The notes: generated by a model not told the origin, from the letters alone. Positions 26,383 to 34,636 are shown, counted from the first letter of the stretch. The stretch is 64,000 nucleotides of DNA from Streptomyces buecherae (GCF_014295035.1 NZ_CP060404.1:7976501-8040500), one strand, 5' to 3'. A program made the numbers and translations.

Positions 26383-27398
26383 GAGGCGCCCTCGACCACC
26401 GCGCGCGAGGCGCCGTCCCCTCGCGGGCCAACGGGCCGCGGCACGAGGGGGCCAGCGCGCCCCGTACGACACTGTCCACGACCCGGACCCGGACCAGGAC
26501 CAGCGGCCGGCCCGGGCCCCGTGCTCACGGCTCCGGAGCGGTAGCGGGCCACCGTCCCCGGGCCGAGCCGCGTCGCCGCCGCCACGCGGCGCAGCAACGC
26601 GCCGGCCCGCTCCGGCCGCCCGCCGAGCCAGTCGTACGCGGGCGGCCCCAGCTCGATGCGGAAGTCTGCCGCCAGGAGCCGCACCCGTACGTCGGTGACC
26701 GGGACGCGGCCCGCCGCCGGCTCCGCGCGAACCAACTCCTCGGCCCGCTCCACCAGTGCGAGCCGCTCCCGCGTCACCGGCACCCCGACCGCCACCCGCG
26801 ACGAGAGGCAGGGCGTGCCCGGCTTCTCCGCGACCGACAGCCCCCACGCGGCGGCCACGGCGCGCACCTCGCGCTTGCCCAGGCCGGCGTCGGCCAGCGG
26901 CTCGGCGACGCCGAGTTCCGCCGCCGCGCGCAGCCCCGGCCGGTGCGCGGCCCGTCGGTCGTCGCGGTGCGTGCCCGTCGCGACGCCGTGGAACCCGCGC
27001 TCGGCCGCCACCTCGGCCACCCGCGCCAGCACGGTGCGCTTGCAGAAGTAGCAGCGGTCCCCGGAATTCTCCCGGTAGCCGGGGACCGTCCATTCGTCGG
27101 TAGCCACCACGACCAGCTCGGCGCCGATCTCCGCCGCCGTGCGCCGTGCACCGTACAGTTCGTCTCTGGCCAACGCCGGGGAATCCGCGACGACCGCGAG
27201 TGTGCCCGTACGGCCCCACGTCCGTACCGCGGCGGCGAGGACCACGGCGGAATCGACACCGCCGGAGAACGCGACGGCCAGGGGCGCGTGTGCGGACAGG
27301 GTCGAAAGCAGGGCGGACGAATCGGGAACGCGCCCGGTTCGCTGCTCGCTTTCGCTTTCGTTTTCTCTCTCGCCGAGCGTCGTGCTCTTGCGCGCCAA
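26379..27398 (-). CDS. larE: LarE, ATP-dependent sulfur transferase for NPN cofactor
   Basis: A 339-residue PP-loop enzyme that turns the two carboxylates of the LarB product into thioacids. The PP loop is SGGVDS (45-50). Cys116 and Cys119 (DRCYFCK) together with Cys197 (PCLSSR) form the three-Cys arrangement of LarE proteins that bind a [4Fe-4S] cluster, unlike the single sacrificial Cys of the Lactobacillus enzyme; a catalytic sulfur source is therefore likely. The TTG at 27398 is the first start in frame, behind AAAGG. The last 50 residues are a Gly/Pro-rich tail. First of the larEBC block. Confidence 0.9.
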   Translation of the reverse strand: MARKSTTLGERENESESEQRTGRVPDSSALLSTLSAHAPLAVAFSGGVDSAVVLAAAVRTWGRTGTLAVVADSPALARDELYGARRTAAEIGAELVVVATDEWTVPGYRENSGDRCYFCKRTVLARVAEVAAERGFHGVATGTHRDDRRAAHRPGLRAAAELGVAEPLADAGLGKREVRAVAAAWGLSVAEKPGTPCLSSRVAVGVPVTRERLALVERAEELVRAEPAAGRVPVTDVRVRLLAADFRIELGPPAYDWLGGRPERAGALLRRVAAATRLGPGTVARYRSGAVSTGPGPAAGPGPGPGRGQCRTGRAGPLVPRPVGPRGDGASRAVVEGAS

Positions 27399-27584
27399 GA
27401 ATCCGCGCCTTTCTCCTCAGGAGTGATCGGTGGCACGTTCGGCGGCGACTCGGGCCGCGTGGGGCGCACCGTGCGGGACGGGTGTCGACGCGGGCCGCGC
27501 GCCCGCCGCCGGGCGGCCACGCGGCTCAGCTACGTGGCGCGCCCGCCGTGCGCCGCCCGCCGGCCGTCGATCGTGCGCGTCCCG

Positions 27585-27842
27585 TCAGGTCCGCAGCCCG
27601 GCCTCGGCGAGGTCGCGGCCGGTCTCGATCCATTCCGCGATCTGCCGCAGGGTGAGGTCGCGGGTGACGTCCTCGTCACTGACCCGCAGGCCGGTGCGTT
27701 CCGCGAGCACCAGGGAGAATTCCAGGAGGGCGAGCGAGTCCAGCTCCAACTCCTCGAGCGTGGTTTCCGGGCGCAGTACGGCCTGGTCGACCTCGAACTG
27801 TTCGGCCAGAATTTCCGTGATGACGCCAAGGGCATCGCTCAT
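27585..27842 (-). CDS. Acyl carrier protein of the lar/acyl operon
   Basis: An 85-residue acidic carrier protein, ATG 27842 behind GAGGAG. The phosphopantetheine attachment motif is ELDSLALLEF, with the Ser at about residue 36. It heads the minus-strand operon, 186 bases before larE, and is likely to present an acyl chain to the FAR or PlsC protein encoded downstream. No ketosynthase or ligase is nearby to load it, so the chain probably comes from primary fatty acid synthesis. Confidence 0.85.
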   Translation of the reverse strand: MSDALGVITEILAEQFEVDQAVLRPETTLEELELDSLALLEFSLVLAERTGLRVSDEDVTRDLTLRQIAEWIETGRDLAEAGLRT

Positions 27843-27963
27843 CGATGTGCACTCCTCGCCTGGTGGTGCCGCGCATTTTCAGGGCGCTGTGCGCGCGGCC
27901 TCAAGTGTCGCGACAGGCGCGGGACATGAACAAACCGGCCGGCGATGTTTCACTCATTTGCAG

Positions 27964-27982
27964 TCGCGGCCCGGGGCCGCGA
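27964..27982. promoter_or_regulatory. Perfect palindrome in the ACP/ArsR divergent promoter region
   Basis: TCGCGGCC-CGG-GGCCGCGA, eight-base arms, about 120 bases before the ACP start. On the minus strand a run of T precedes rather than follows it, so it is not a terminator for that operon; an operator or structured leader is more likely. The surrounding gap 27843-28177 holds no gene. Confidence 0.35.
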
Positions 27983-28091
27983 AAAAGAAAAGCATATCGA
28001 GCGACTTTCCCACGCGACCGTCGGTGGCGGCGAGCGGCGCGGACGCCCGTATCGGACACGGAAGGCCCTTCGCGTTTCCGGGCCCGTGTTG

Positions 28092-28107
28092 TACGATTTC
28101 CGTCGTA
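28092..28107. promoter_or_regulatory. Candidate ArsR operator
   Basis: TACGA-TTTCCG-TCGTA, 70 bases before the ArsR start. Position and size suit an ArsR-type autoregulatory site that could also control the divergent lar operon. Confidence 0.3.
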
Positions 28108-28177
28108 GTACGGTGGATGGCAGAATTCGGCGCGCCCCTGCCGTGCCCCGCCGTTCGGAGCAGCGTGAGGAGCAGCC

Positions 28178-28540
28178 GTGGCAACTCAGCAGGCCCCCGC
28201 CCCGTCGGGCCGGGTACTCGACCATCCGGACACCGACGACATCCGCCTCGAACACGTGCTGCACGCGCTGTCCGACCCCATGCGACTGCGCATCGTGTGC
28301 CGGCTCGCCACCGACGGCGGCGAACTGGCCTGCTCCGTCTTCGACCTGCCGGTGAGCAAGTCCACCTGTACCCACCACTTCCGCGTGCTGCGCGAGAGCG
28401 GCGTCATCCAGCAGATCTACCGTGGCACCGCCAAGATGAGCCTGCTGCGCACGGAGGAGTTGGAGCGCCTGTTCCCCGGCTTGTTGGACAGCGTGCTGAC
28501 CGCCGCCCACCACCAGGAACAACGCCTGGCCGGGCAGTGA
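28178..28540 (+). CDS. ArsR/SmtB-family regulator divergent from lar operon
   Basis: A 120-residue winged-helix regulator: LEHVLHALSDPMRLRIVCRL, recognition helix STCTHHFRVLRESGVIQQI, then the wing. The GTG start at 28178 follows GAGGAG. The ELACSVFDLPVSKSTCTHH stretch has two Cys and two His, but not the classic ELCVCDL metal box, so metal sensing (nickel would make sense) is only a suggestion. Divergent placement makes it the likely local regulator of the ACP-lar operon. Confidence 0.87.
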   Translation: MATQQAPAPSGRVLDHPDTDDIRLEHVLHALSDPMRLRIVCRLATDGGELACSVFDLPVSKSTCTHHFRVLRESGVIQQIYRGTAKMSLLRTEELERLFPGLLDSVLTAAHHQEQRLAGQ

Positions 28541-28547
28541 TCCGCCA

Positions 28548-28583
28548 GCCCCCGCCGCGGCCGGCCGAGCCGGCGGCGGGGGC
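28548..28583. terminator. Hairpin between convergent arsR and FprA genes
   Basis: A ten-base inverted repeat (GCCCCCGCCG and its complement) with a 16-base GC-rich loop, eight bases after the ArsR stop and ten before the end of the convergent reductase gene. Confidence 0.65.
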
Positions 28584-28592
28584 CCCGTGGCC

Positions 28593-29999
28593 TCAGGGCC
28601 GGGCGCGGGCCGCGTCCAACAGCCCCTCCCAGTCGGGGATCTTGACCTGCGTACGCCCCAACTCCCGTCCCAGCGCGGCCTCCGCCTCCTCGATCCGCAA
28701 CCAGCCGGGCCACTCCACCGGCTCCTGACCCAGCCCGCGCAGCGCCGCCAGCGGATCGGCGGCCACCTCCCGCGAGGCGAGCCGTGGCGCGTCGGCGAGC
28801 AGCGAGTTGACGGTCTCCTTCGCGCAGGGCCGGTTGGTGCCGATCACGCCCGTGGGCCCGCGCTTGATCCAGCCCGCCACGTACTCGCCCGGTGCCGGCG
28901 CCCCCTCCCGCAGCACCCGGCCCGCCCGGTGGGGCACCGTGCCGCGCTCCGCGTCGAACGGCAGGCCCGGCAGCGGCACCCCGCGGTACCCGACCGAGCG
29001 CAGCACCAGGCGCGCGTCGATGTCCTCATACCTACCGGTGCCCACCACGCCGCCGCGCCCGTCGGACGCCGTGCGCTCGAAGCGCACCGCCCGCACCCCG
29101 ACGCCGGCCGCCCCGGGCCAGGCGGCCTGACCCGCCGCGCCGGCGTCAGCGGGCGGCGCGCTCCCATGGCCGAGGAGTGCCACGGGGCGCAGGAAGAAGC
29201 GCAGGTGGATGCGGCGTGGCCGGTCGGCCGGCGGCTGCGCGGCCCACGTACGCAGCACGTCCACGTTGCGCCGGTTCACGGCGGGCAGGCCGGACGGGTC
29301 GACGAACCCCGGGTCGAGCGTCAACTCCTCGGGGCGCACCCGCACGCTCGCCCCGGGCAGCGCGCCCAGCTCGCGCAACTCCTTGGTGGTGAACTTGGCC
29401 TGCGAGGGGCCGCGCCGGCCCACCATGTGGATGTCGCGCACCCGGCTGCGGCCGAGCGCGGTGAGCGCGCCCGCGGGCACGTCGGTGGAACGCAGCTCCG
29501 CCGCGTCCTTGGCGAGCACGCGGGCCACGTCCACCGCCACGTTGCCGACCCCGATCACCACGGCGGACGGGGTGGCGAGCGCGAAGTCGTCCGCCTCGGC
29601 GTCCGGGTGGGCGCTGTACCAGGAGACGAAGTCGGTGGCCGAACGGCTCCCCGGTAGCTCCTCGCCCGGCACTCCGAGGTGGCGGTCGGCGGCGGCCCCC
29701 ACGCAGTACACCACCGCGTGGTAGAGCTCGCGCAGCCGCTGCGGCGAGAGGCCGGTATCACCGACGCGCACGTTGCCGAGGAAGGTGACCCGGGGGTCCT
29801 CAAGGACGGTGCGCAGGTTGCCCTGGAGCGACTTGATCTTCTCGTGGTCGGGAGCCACCCCGTATCGGACCAGCCCGAAGGGGCAGGGCAGTCGGTCGAG
29901 GACGTGCACGACGACGTCGGGCACGAGGGACTGTTGGAGGAGGGCCTGCGCGGTGTACACACCGCTGGGACCCGAACCGACGACGGCGACGCGGAGCAC
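28593..29999 (-). CDS. Ferredoxin/adrenodoxin-NADP reductase (FprA-type)
   Basis: A 468-residue FAD/NADP oxidoreductase starting at GTG 29999 (AAGGAG eight bases upstream). VAVVGSGPSGVYTAQ is the FAD dinucleotide fold, PFGLVRYGVAPDHEKIK is the signature of adrenodoxin-reductase-like FprA proteins, VVIGVGNVAVDVARVL is the NADP fold, and GWIKRGPTGVIGTN is the C-terminal flavin loop. It passes NADPH electrons to ferredoxins that serve P450s or desaturases. No ferredoxin gene is adjacent. It converges on arsR and is not part of the lar operon. Confidence 0.92.
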   Translation of the reverse strand: MLRVAVVGSGPSGVYTAQALLQQSLVPDVVVHVLDRLPCPFGLVRYGVAPDHEKIKSLQGNLRTVLEDPRVTFLGNVRVGDTGLSPQRLRELYHAVVYCVGAAADRHLGVPGEELPGSRSATDFVSWYSAHPDAEADDFALATPSAVVIGVGNVAVDVARVLAKDAAELRSTDVPAGALTALGRSRVRDIHMVGRRGPSQAKFTTKELRELGALPGASVRVRPEELTLDPGFVDPSGLPAVNRRNVDVLRTWAAQPPADRPRRIHLRFFLRPVALLGHGSAPPADAGAAGQAAWPGAAGVGVRAVRFERTASDGRGGVVGTGRYEDIDARLVLRSVGYRGVPLPGLPFDAERGTVPHRAGRVLREGAPAPGEYVAGWIKRGPTGVIGTNRPCAKETVNSLLADAPRLASREVAADPLAALRGLGQEPVEWPGWLRIEEAEAALGRELGRTQVKIPDWEGLLDAARARP

Positions 30000-30191
30000 G
30001 GCGGAACTCCTTCCCGCTGGGCCTCCAGCATGGCACCGGCGCGGGCCCGGCGGGAGGCGTGCGCCGACAGTCGCCGACACCCCCCGCCGCCGGCCCGACC
30101 GTGGCTCGGGCGGAGACCGACCCCGCCGCCGGGCCCACCCGGACCCACGGGGCGTCGCTCGGAGCGCGCGCCGGCGCGCGCTCCCCGGCGG

Positions 30192-30950
30192 TCAGGTGCG
30201 GGAGACGGCGGGTCCGTCGGTATCGGCGTCGGCGTCTTCATCGGGTACGGGCTCTGACCCCGCCCGACCGGCCGGCGGGGCCGACGCCGGCGGGGCGGGC
30301 GTCGGTCGCGGGGCGCCGGCGGTGGGCGGCTCCGGCGCGTCCTCCGAACTCGGCGGCGGGTCGCCCAGCTCCCAGTCGAGGCCGTAGCGGTGGAAGAGTT
30401 CCGCGCGCAGCCGCGCGGTCGGCATCGGCGCACCGGGCAGCAGGACGGCCACGACGGCGCCCATCAGGAGGGCGCGCAGCAGCCGGTAGTCGGTGTCGGG
30501 GTCGTCGCTGCCGTACGCGACCACCGTCTCCCGGAGCAGCTCGGCCAGCCGTTGCTGCTCGGCGCACTGGATGAAGCCCTCCGCCTGCAGGATGCCCGCC
30601 ATGTGCGTACGCATCAGCCGGGGCCGGTCCCGGGCGAGGCCGAGGATCGCGTCGATGGCCCGGGCCAGCAGCTCGCGCCCGGCGTCGTCGCCGGTCGGCA
30701 CGGGTTCGCGGGCCAGCGCCGCCGCCAGTTCGGTGTGCATCAGGCGGTGCACGGCGGACTGGAGGAGCTGGCGCTTCCCGGGAAAGTAGTACGACACCAG
30801 GCCGCGTGCGGCGCCCGCGCGATCGGCGATGCTCGCGAGCGTCGTGGCCTCGTAGCCGTACTCATCGACAAGATCGACGGTCGCCTGGAGCAGACGCTGT
30901 TGGGAGCGTCGGCGCAACTCCTCATTGACCGATGCGCTGCGCGGGGACAT
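30192..30950 (-). CDS. TetR-family regulator with Pro-rich tail
   Basis: A 252-residue regulator; helix-turn-helix at about residues 20-65 (TTLASIADRAGAARGLVSYYF). ATG 30950 follows AGGAG. Residues past 200 are a disordered Pro/Ala/Asp-rich tail. It is likely self-regulated through the small palindrome over its own -10 region (30971-30988). It reads away from the 85-residue gene at 31364. Confidence 0.87.
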   Translation of the reverse strand: MSPRSASVNEELRRRSQQRLLQATVDLVDEYGYEATTLASIADRAGAARGLVSYYFPGKRQLLQSAVHRLMHTELAAALAREPVPTGDDAGRELLARAIDAILGLARDRPRLMRTHMAGILQAEGFIQCAEQQRLAELLRETVVAYGSDDPDTDYRLLRALLMGAVVAVLLPGAPMPTARLRAELFHRYGLDWELGDPPPSSEDAPEPPTAGAPRPTPAPPASAPPAGRAGSEPVPDEDADADTDGPAVSRT

Positions 30951-30970
30951 GCTGTAACTCCTGCGTTGAC

Positions 30971-30988
30971 TGGCTCGAAGCCAATATA
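30971..30988 (-). promoter_or_regulatory. TetR promoter -10 with overlapping palindrome
   Basis: On the minus strand TATATT (30988-30983) is a good -10 sequence about 35 bases before the TetR start, and the palindrome TGGCT-CGA-AGCCA (30971-30983) abuts it. This is the usual geometry of TetR autorepression. Confidence 0.5.
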
Positions 30989-31045
30989 CTCAGTGGGTCT
31001 CCGGTTGTCCGCCCCTTCTGAACAGGGCGAACACCGGTTTGGCCG

Positions 31046-31082
31046 CCGATTTCGGGCGACGCGGGGGATCGTCCGAAATCGG
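31046..31082. promoter_or_regulatory. Ten-base inverted repeat between divergent genes
   Basis: CCGATTTCGG and CCGAAATCGG, 17 bases apart; with flanking bases the similarity extends to 14 of 16. It lies in the 413-base gap between the TetR gene and the small gene at 31364. It may be an operator pair or an RNA hairpin. Nothing else coding is visible in the gap. Confidence 0.4.
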
Positions 31083-31363
31083 TGGTCGCAACGGGGGTGA
31101 GACGGCCAGCGACCGCGGTCGCCGGCGTGCGCGGAAGCGGGCTCGCGGTCGGCCCGGGGCTCTCGACCGGGCCACGGCGGCGGTGCCCGCCGGCCGGCGA
31201 CCGGGTCGACATGACCGCGCTGTCGCACCGGCCCCGGTGGCCCCACTCCCGCGCACGCGCGCCCATCACGCACCTCCGCCACACGGCACTCACTCGCCCC
31301 GGGGAGCCCGGTTTACCCGCGGGTAGGCGTTCTGGCCCCGTGGGCCGCGGGAAGGCTGACCGC

Positions 31364-31621
31364 GTGAACGCATACGAGTGGGATCGCACGACGATGGCCA
31401 TGATCGCTTGCGCACTCGCCAACGACAGCGACGGCGCGGGCGCCCTACTGGAGCCCCTGGACGAGCGTGATCTGCGCCACGTCGTCGTCCGGCTGGCCGC
31501 GATGGCCGCCGAGGCGCTCGTCACCGAGGCCGACCACGCGGGCTCCGACCGCGAGGAGGTCATCGCGCGCTGGCGGGCCAGCATCCTCGCCCACGAGGCC
31601 CGCCACGACGCCGCCGGCTGA
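31364..31621 (+). CDS. Hypothetical 85-residue protein
   Basis: A small acidic helical protein starting at GTG 31364 behind GAAGG. Its composition and clear codon bias suggest a real gene; the segments LEPLDERDLRHVVVRLAAMAAE and EVIARWRASILAHEARHD form two amphipathic helices. I do not recognise the family. Confidence 0.6.
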   Translation: MNAYEWDRTTMAMIACALANDSDGAGALLEPLDERDLRHVVVRLAAMAAEALVTEADHAGSDREEVIARWRASILAHEARHDAAG

Positions 31622-31771
31622 CCGCCCGTCGCCTCGGCTCCGTCGCGGCCGGCCCGGGTGCCGCCCCGGCCCGGCCGCCGCCCCGGGCCCGTACGCCCGG
31701 CGCGCGCCCGCGCGCCCCCGTCGGCGGCCACCTGGCCTGGGCCCGGGCGCCCGCCGTGACCGGCTCCGGCC

Positions 31772-32467
31772 TCAACCGGCGAGGTCGAGCACGGGCCGCA
31801 GGCCGTCGGGGCGCTGGTCCACCGGCAGGTGGTCCACGAAGTGCACCCGACAGCCGATCGCCGCCGCGCCGCCGTCCGCCCGCCGGCTGTCGCCGACCAT
31901 GACCGTCTCGGGCGCGCTCGTCCCGAGGGTGGCGCAGGCCAGTTGGAACAGGGCGGGGTTCGGCTTCGTGATGCCGTGCTCGAAGGAGAGCAGGTAGGCG
32001 TCCACGAACCGGTCGAGCCCGTGCCGGTGGAAGACCGGGCGCAGGTCCCACCCGATGTTGCTCACCACGGCTATCCGCACCCCGCGCTCCCGCAGCCCGG
32101 CCAGCACCTCGGCGGCGTCCGGGTACGGCTCCCAGGCCACCGGGTCCTTGTGCCGCTCGTACAGCGCCTCGTGGAGTCCCGCGTACGGCAGGCTGACCTG
32201 GCGGGCCTGTGCGAGGTACGCGGCGCGGTGCTGGCTGCCGCTCAGGTCGCGCACGCGCCAACCGGCGGCCAGGTGGGCGGGCACCTCGCGCGGCGCGGTG
32301 CCCCCGGGTTGGGCGCCCACGGCCTGCAACTCCTCCAGCACGCGGGCGAACTCCGGTGGCGCCAGGTCGAGCCCCACCGCGTCCAGTCCGGCGCGCAGCC
32401 AGCGCTGGGCCGGCTCGGCGCGGAAGAGGGTTCCGGAGAAGTCGAAGAGTGTGCCCTTGGCCGTCAT
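31772..32467 (-). CDS. HAD-family hydrolase (haloacid dehalogenase-like)
   Basis: A 231-residue enzyme. Motif I is FDFSGTLF, in which the second Asp is replaced by Ser (D-F-S instead of D-x-D); such proteins lack the usual acid/base and may act like haloacid dehalogenases rather than phosphatases. Motif II is VVSNIGWD, the Lys is in GITKPNPALF, and motif IV is VMVGDSRRAD. Divergent from the TetR gene at 32643; the operator pair between them could control both. The start ATG 32467 has a weak ribosome site. Confidence 0.82.
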   Translation of the reverse strand: MTAKGTLFDFSGTLFRAEPAQRWLRAGLDAVGLDLAPPEFARVLEELQAVGAQPGGTAPREVPAHLAAGWRVRDLSGSQHRAAYLAQARQVSLPYAGLHEALYERHKDPVAWEPYPDAAEVLAGLRERGVRIAVVSNIGWDLRPVFHRHGLDRFVDAYLLSFEHGITKPNPALFQLACATLGTSAPETVMVGDSRRADGGAAAIGCRVHFVDHLPVDQRPDGLRPVLDLAG

Positions 32468-32617
32468 GGCGGCATGATGCCCGCCCGCGACGCTCCCGTG
32501 TTCCGTCTCCCGAACACGGCCGGATTCCGCTCGCCAAGCCGCGCCGCCGCGCCACGCCCCCGCACCACCCCGCGCGCCGGCGCGAGCCCGCCGTGGGGAC
32601 CGCCGTTCGACAACGAC

Positions 32618-32651
32618 TGAACAAGCGTTTAACGTATTGAACATGCGTTCA
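32618..32651. promoter_or_regulatory. Two TetR operator repeats overlapping the TetR start codon
   Basis: TGAACAAGCGTTTA (32618-32631) and TGAACATGCGTTCA (32638-32651) repeat with a 20-base period; the second has perfect TGAAC/GTTCA arms and contains the ATG of the TetR gene. Binding there would block both initiation and a leaderless or very short-leader transcript. Confidence 0.65.
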
Positions 32652-33281
32652 GCTTCGGAGGACAGGACCGCCCGGGCGACCATTCGGGACGAGGCGCTGC
32701 GGTTGTTCGCCGCACACGGCCCGGACAAGGTCACGGTGCGCCAGATCGCCACCGCGGCCGAGGTCTCGCCGGGCCTGGTCGTGCACCACTTCGGTTCCAA
32801 GGACGGGCTGCGCGCGGAGTGCGACCGCTGGGCGGTGGAGACCTTCGAGAACCTGCTCGGCGAGCTCACCCGCGAGGAGGGTGGGGCGACGTGGGCCCCG
32901 GAGCCGACCGGCTCGCTGCACGAGGCGCTCGTGCGCCACCTGCCCGCCGACTCGCCCCTGCCCGGGTACCTGCGCAGGTTGCTGCTGTCCGACGAGGAGG
33001 CCGGGCGGCTGCTGTTCCGGCGGCTGTACGAGGTGAGCCGGGCCGCCCTCGACGACCTGGCCCGCGCCGGGCGGGCCGAGCCGGGCCCCGATCCGGCGGT
33101 CCGCGCCGCGCTCCTCCTCGCCAACGACCTCGCCGTCCTGCTGTTGCGCGAGCACCTCGCCGACGTGCTGGGCGTCGATCCGCTGACGCGCGAGGGCATG
33201 GCCCGCTGGGCGCCGGAGGTGCTCGACCTCTACGCCGTCGGCCTGGGCGCGACGCCCCGCGCCCCGGAGGAGGGCGCCTGA
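32643..33281 (+). CDS. TetR-family regulator
   Basis: A 212-residue regulator with helix-turn-helix VTVRQIATAAEVSPGLVVHHF near residues 30-50. ATG 32643 lies inside an operator repeat, with no ribosome site, so the message is probably leaderless. The FAD monooxygenase gene follows 119 bases later on the same strand and is a likely target. Confidence 0.9.
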   Translation: MRSASEDRTARATIRDEALRLFAAHGPDKVTVRQIATAAEVSPGLVVHHFGSKDGLRAECDRWAVETFENLLGELTREEGGATWAPEPTGSLHEALVRHLPADSPLPGYLRRLLLSDEEAGRLLFRRLYEVSRAALDDLARAGRAEPGPDPAVRAALLLANDLAVLLLREHLADVLGVDPLTREGMARWAPEVLDLYAVGLGATPRAPEEGA

Positions 33282-33400
33282 GCTGTCTCCATCCCCGCAC
33301 ACCCCGGCGCGTCGACGGGGCGCCCGCCGGGCGCACGCGCGCCGTGGCGTGCCGAACCCCGCCGGCCGGGCCGTCGGCCGGAGCCCATCGGAGGTACACC

Positions 33401-34636
33401 ATGCTTGAACACACGTCTCTGGAACGGCAGTTGGATGCCGTCGCGAGCGACCGGCTGCGCGTGCTGGTGGTCGGCGCCGGCGCCGCGGGGCTGACGCTGG
33501 CACAGCTCCTGCGCCGGCAGGGACTGCACCCCGTCCTGGTGGAGAAGGCCGCCCCGGACGCCGCCGCCGGCTACATGCTGGCCCTGATGCCGCTGGCCGA
33601 CCCCGTACTCGACGCGCTCGGCGCCATGGACGCGTACCTGAGTCGCAGCACCCCGATGCGCCGCTACCGCATCCGTGGGCGGCACGGCCAGCCCCTGCGC
33701 GAGTACCCCATGGACCGCCTGCTGAGCGAGGCCGGCCACTACCGCGGCATCAGCCGGGGCGCGCTCATGGACGTGCTCGCCTCCCCGGGCGGCGCCGTCA
33801 CCCACCACACCACCGTCACCGCCATCGAACAGACGCCGACCACGGCGCACGTCACCCTGGACGCGCGCGGGCAGTCGTACGCCGGCGCCTTCGACCTCGT
33901 CGTCGCCGCCGACGGCCTGCACTCCACCACGCGCCAACTCCTCCTCGCGCCCACGGAGGTGAGCACCTACGACACCGGCTGGGGCGGCTGGGTCGGCTGG
34001 GCGGAAGCGGACGCGGAGCCCGACCTGGGGTGGGAGATCTGGGGGACGGGGGCGTTCATCGGTACGTATCCGGTCAAGGGCCGGGTCGGCGTCATCGTGT
34101 GCGGGCCGCGCGACGCCACCCGGCACGGCCCCCGCCCCTTCGTCGCGCGCGCACGCGCCGGCCTCGACGGGGTGGACGCCCGCCTGGAGCGGGCCCTGCA
34201 CCAGGTGGCGTACGGCGACGAGACCTACTTCTGGCCGCTGACCGACTGCCGCGCGGCCCGCTGGACGGACGGCAGGGTGATGCTGCTCGGCGACGCGGCG
34301 GCCGGGTTCCTGCCCACCGCGGGCATCGGGGCCTGCATGGCGATGGAGTCCGCCGGCGTGCTCGGCGCCCACCTCGCCGGCGCCACCCCCGACGAGGTGC
34401 CGCGCCGACTGCGCGGCTACGAGCGGGCCCAGCGCCCCCGCGTGGAGGCCGCGCAGACCAACTCGCGTGGCCTGGCCAAGCTCATGTTCCGCGGCAGCCA
34501 CGCCTATTCCGTGGCCCGCGACCTCGCCTTCCGCCGCGTCCCCCTGGAGGTCGCGATCCGCCCGATCCGCCGGCTGCTGCGCACCCGGCCCAGCATCACG
34601 CCCGGCGTGCGCCAGGGCGACCGTACGCCTGGCTGA
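33401..34636 (+). CDS. FAD-dependent aromatic monooxygenase-like protein
   Basis: A 411-residue flavoprotein with RVLVVGAGAAGLTLAQLL (FAD fold), VAADGLHSTTR (the DG motif that binds both FAD and NADPH) and RVMLLGDAAAGFLPTAGIGA (GD motif) of class A monooxygenases. ATG 33401 follows GGAGG. It may hydroxylate or epoxidise a small aromatic or polyketide molecule, or act in detoxification, under the TetR regulator upstream. Confidence 0.88.
   Translation: MLEHTSLERQLDAVASDRLRVLVVGAGAAGLTLAQLLRRQGLHPVLVEKAAPDAAAGYMLALMPLADPVLDALGAMDAYLSRSTPMRRYRIRGRHGQPLREYPMDRLLSEAGHYRGISRGALMDVLASPGGAVTHHTTVTAIEQTPTTAHVTLDARGQSYAGAFDLVVAADGLHSTTRQLLLAPTEVSTYDTGWGGWVGWAEADAEPDLGWEIWGTGAFIGTYPVKGRVGVIVCGPRDATRHGPRPFVARARAGLDGVDARLERALHQVAYGDETYFWPLTDCRAARWTDGRVMLLGDAAAGFLPTAGIGACMAMESAGVLGAHLAGATPDEVPRRLRGYERAQRPRVEAAQTNSRGLAKLMFRGSHAYSVARDLAFRRVPLEVAIRPIRRLLRTRPSITPGVRQGDRTPG

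Noticed and set aside
27964..27982. GC hairpin next to an A-rich run as a terminator
   Set aside because: On the minus strand the T run lies before the hairpin, and no plus-strand gene ends there.
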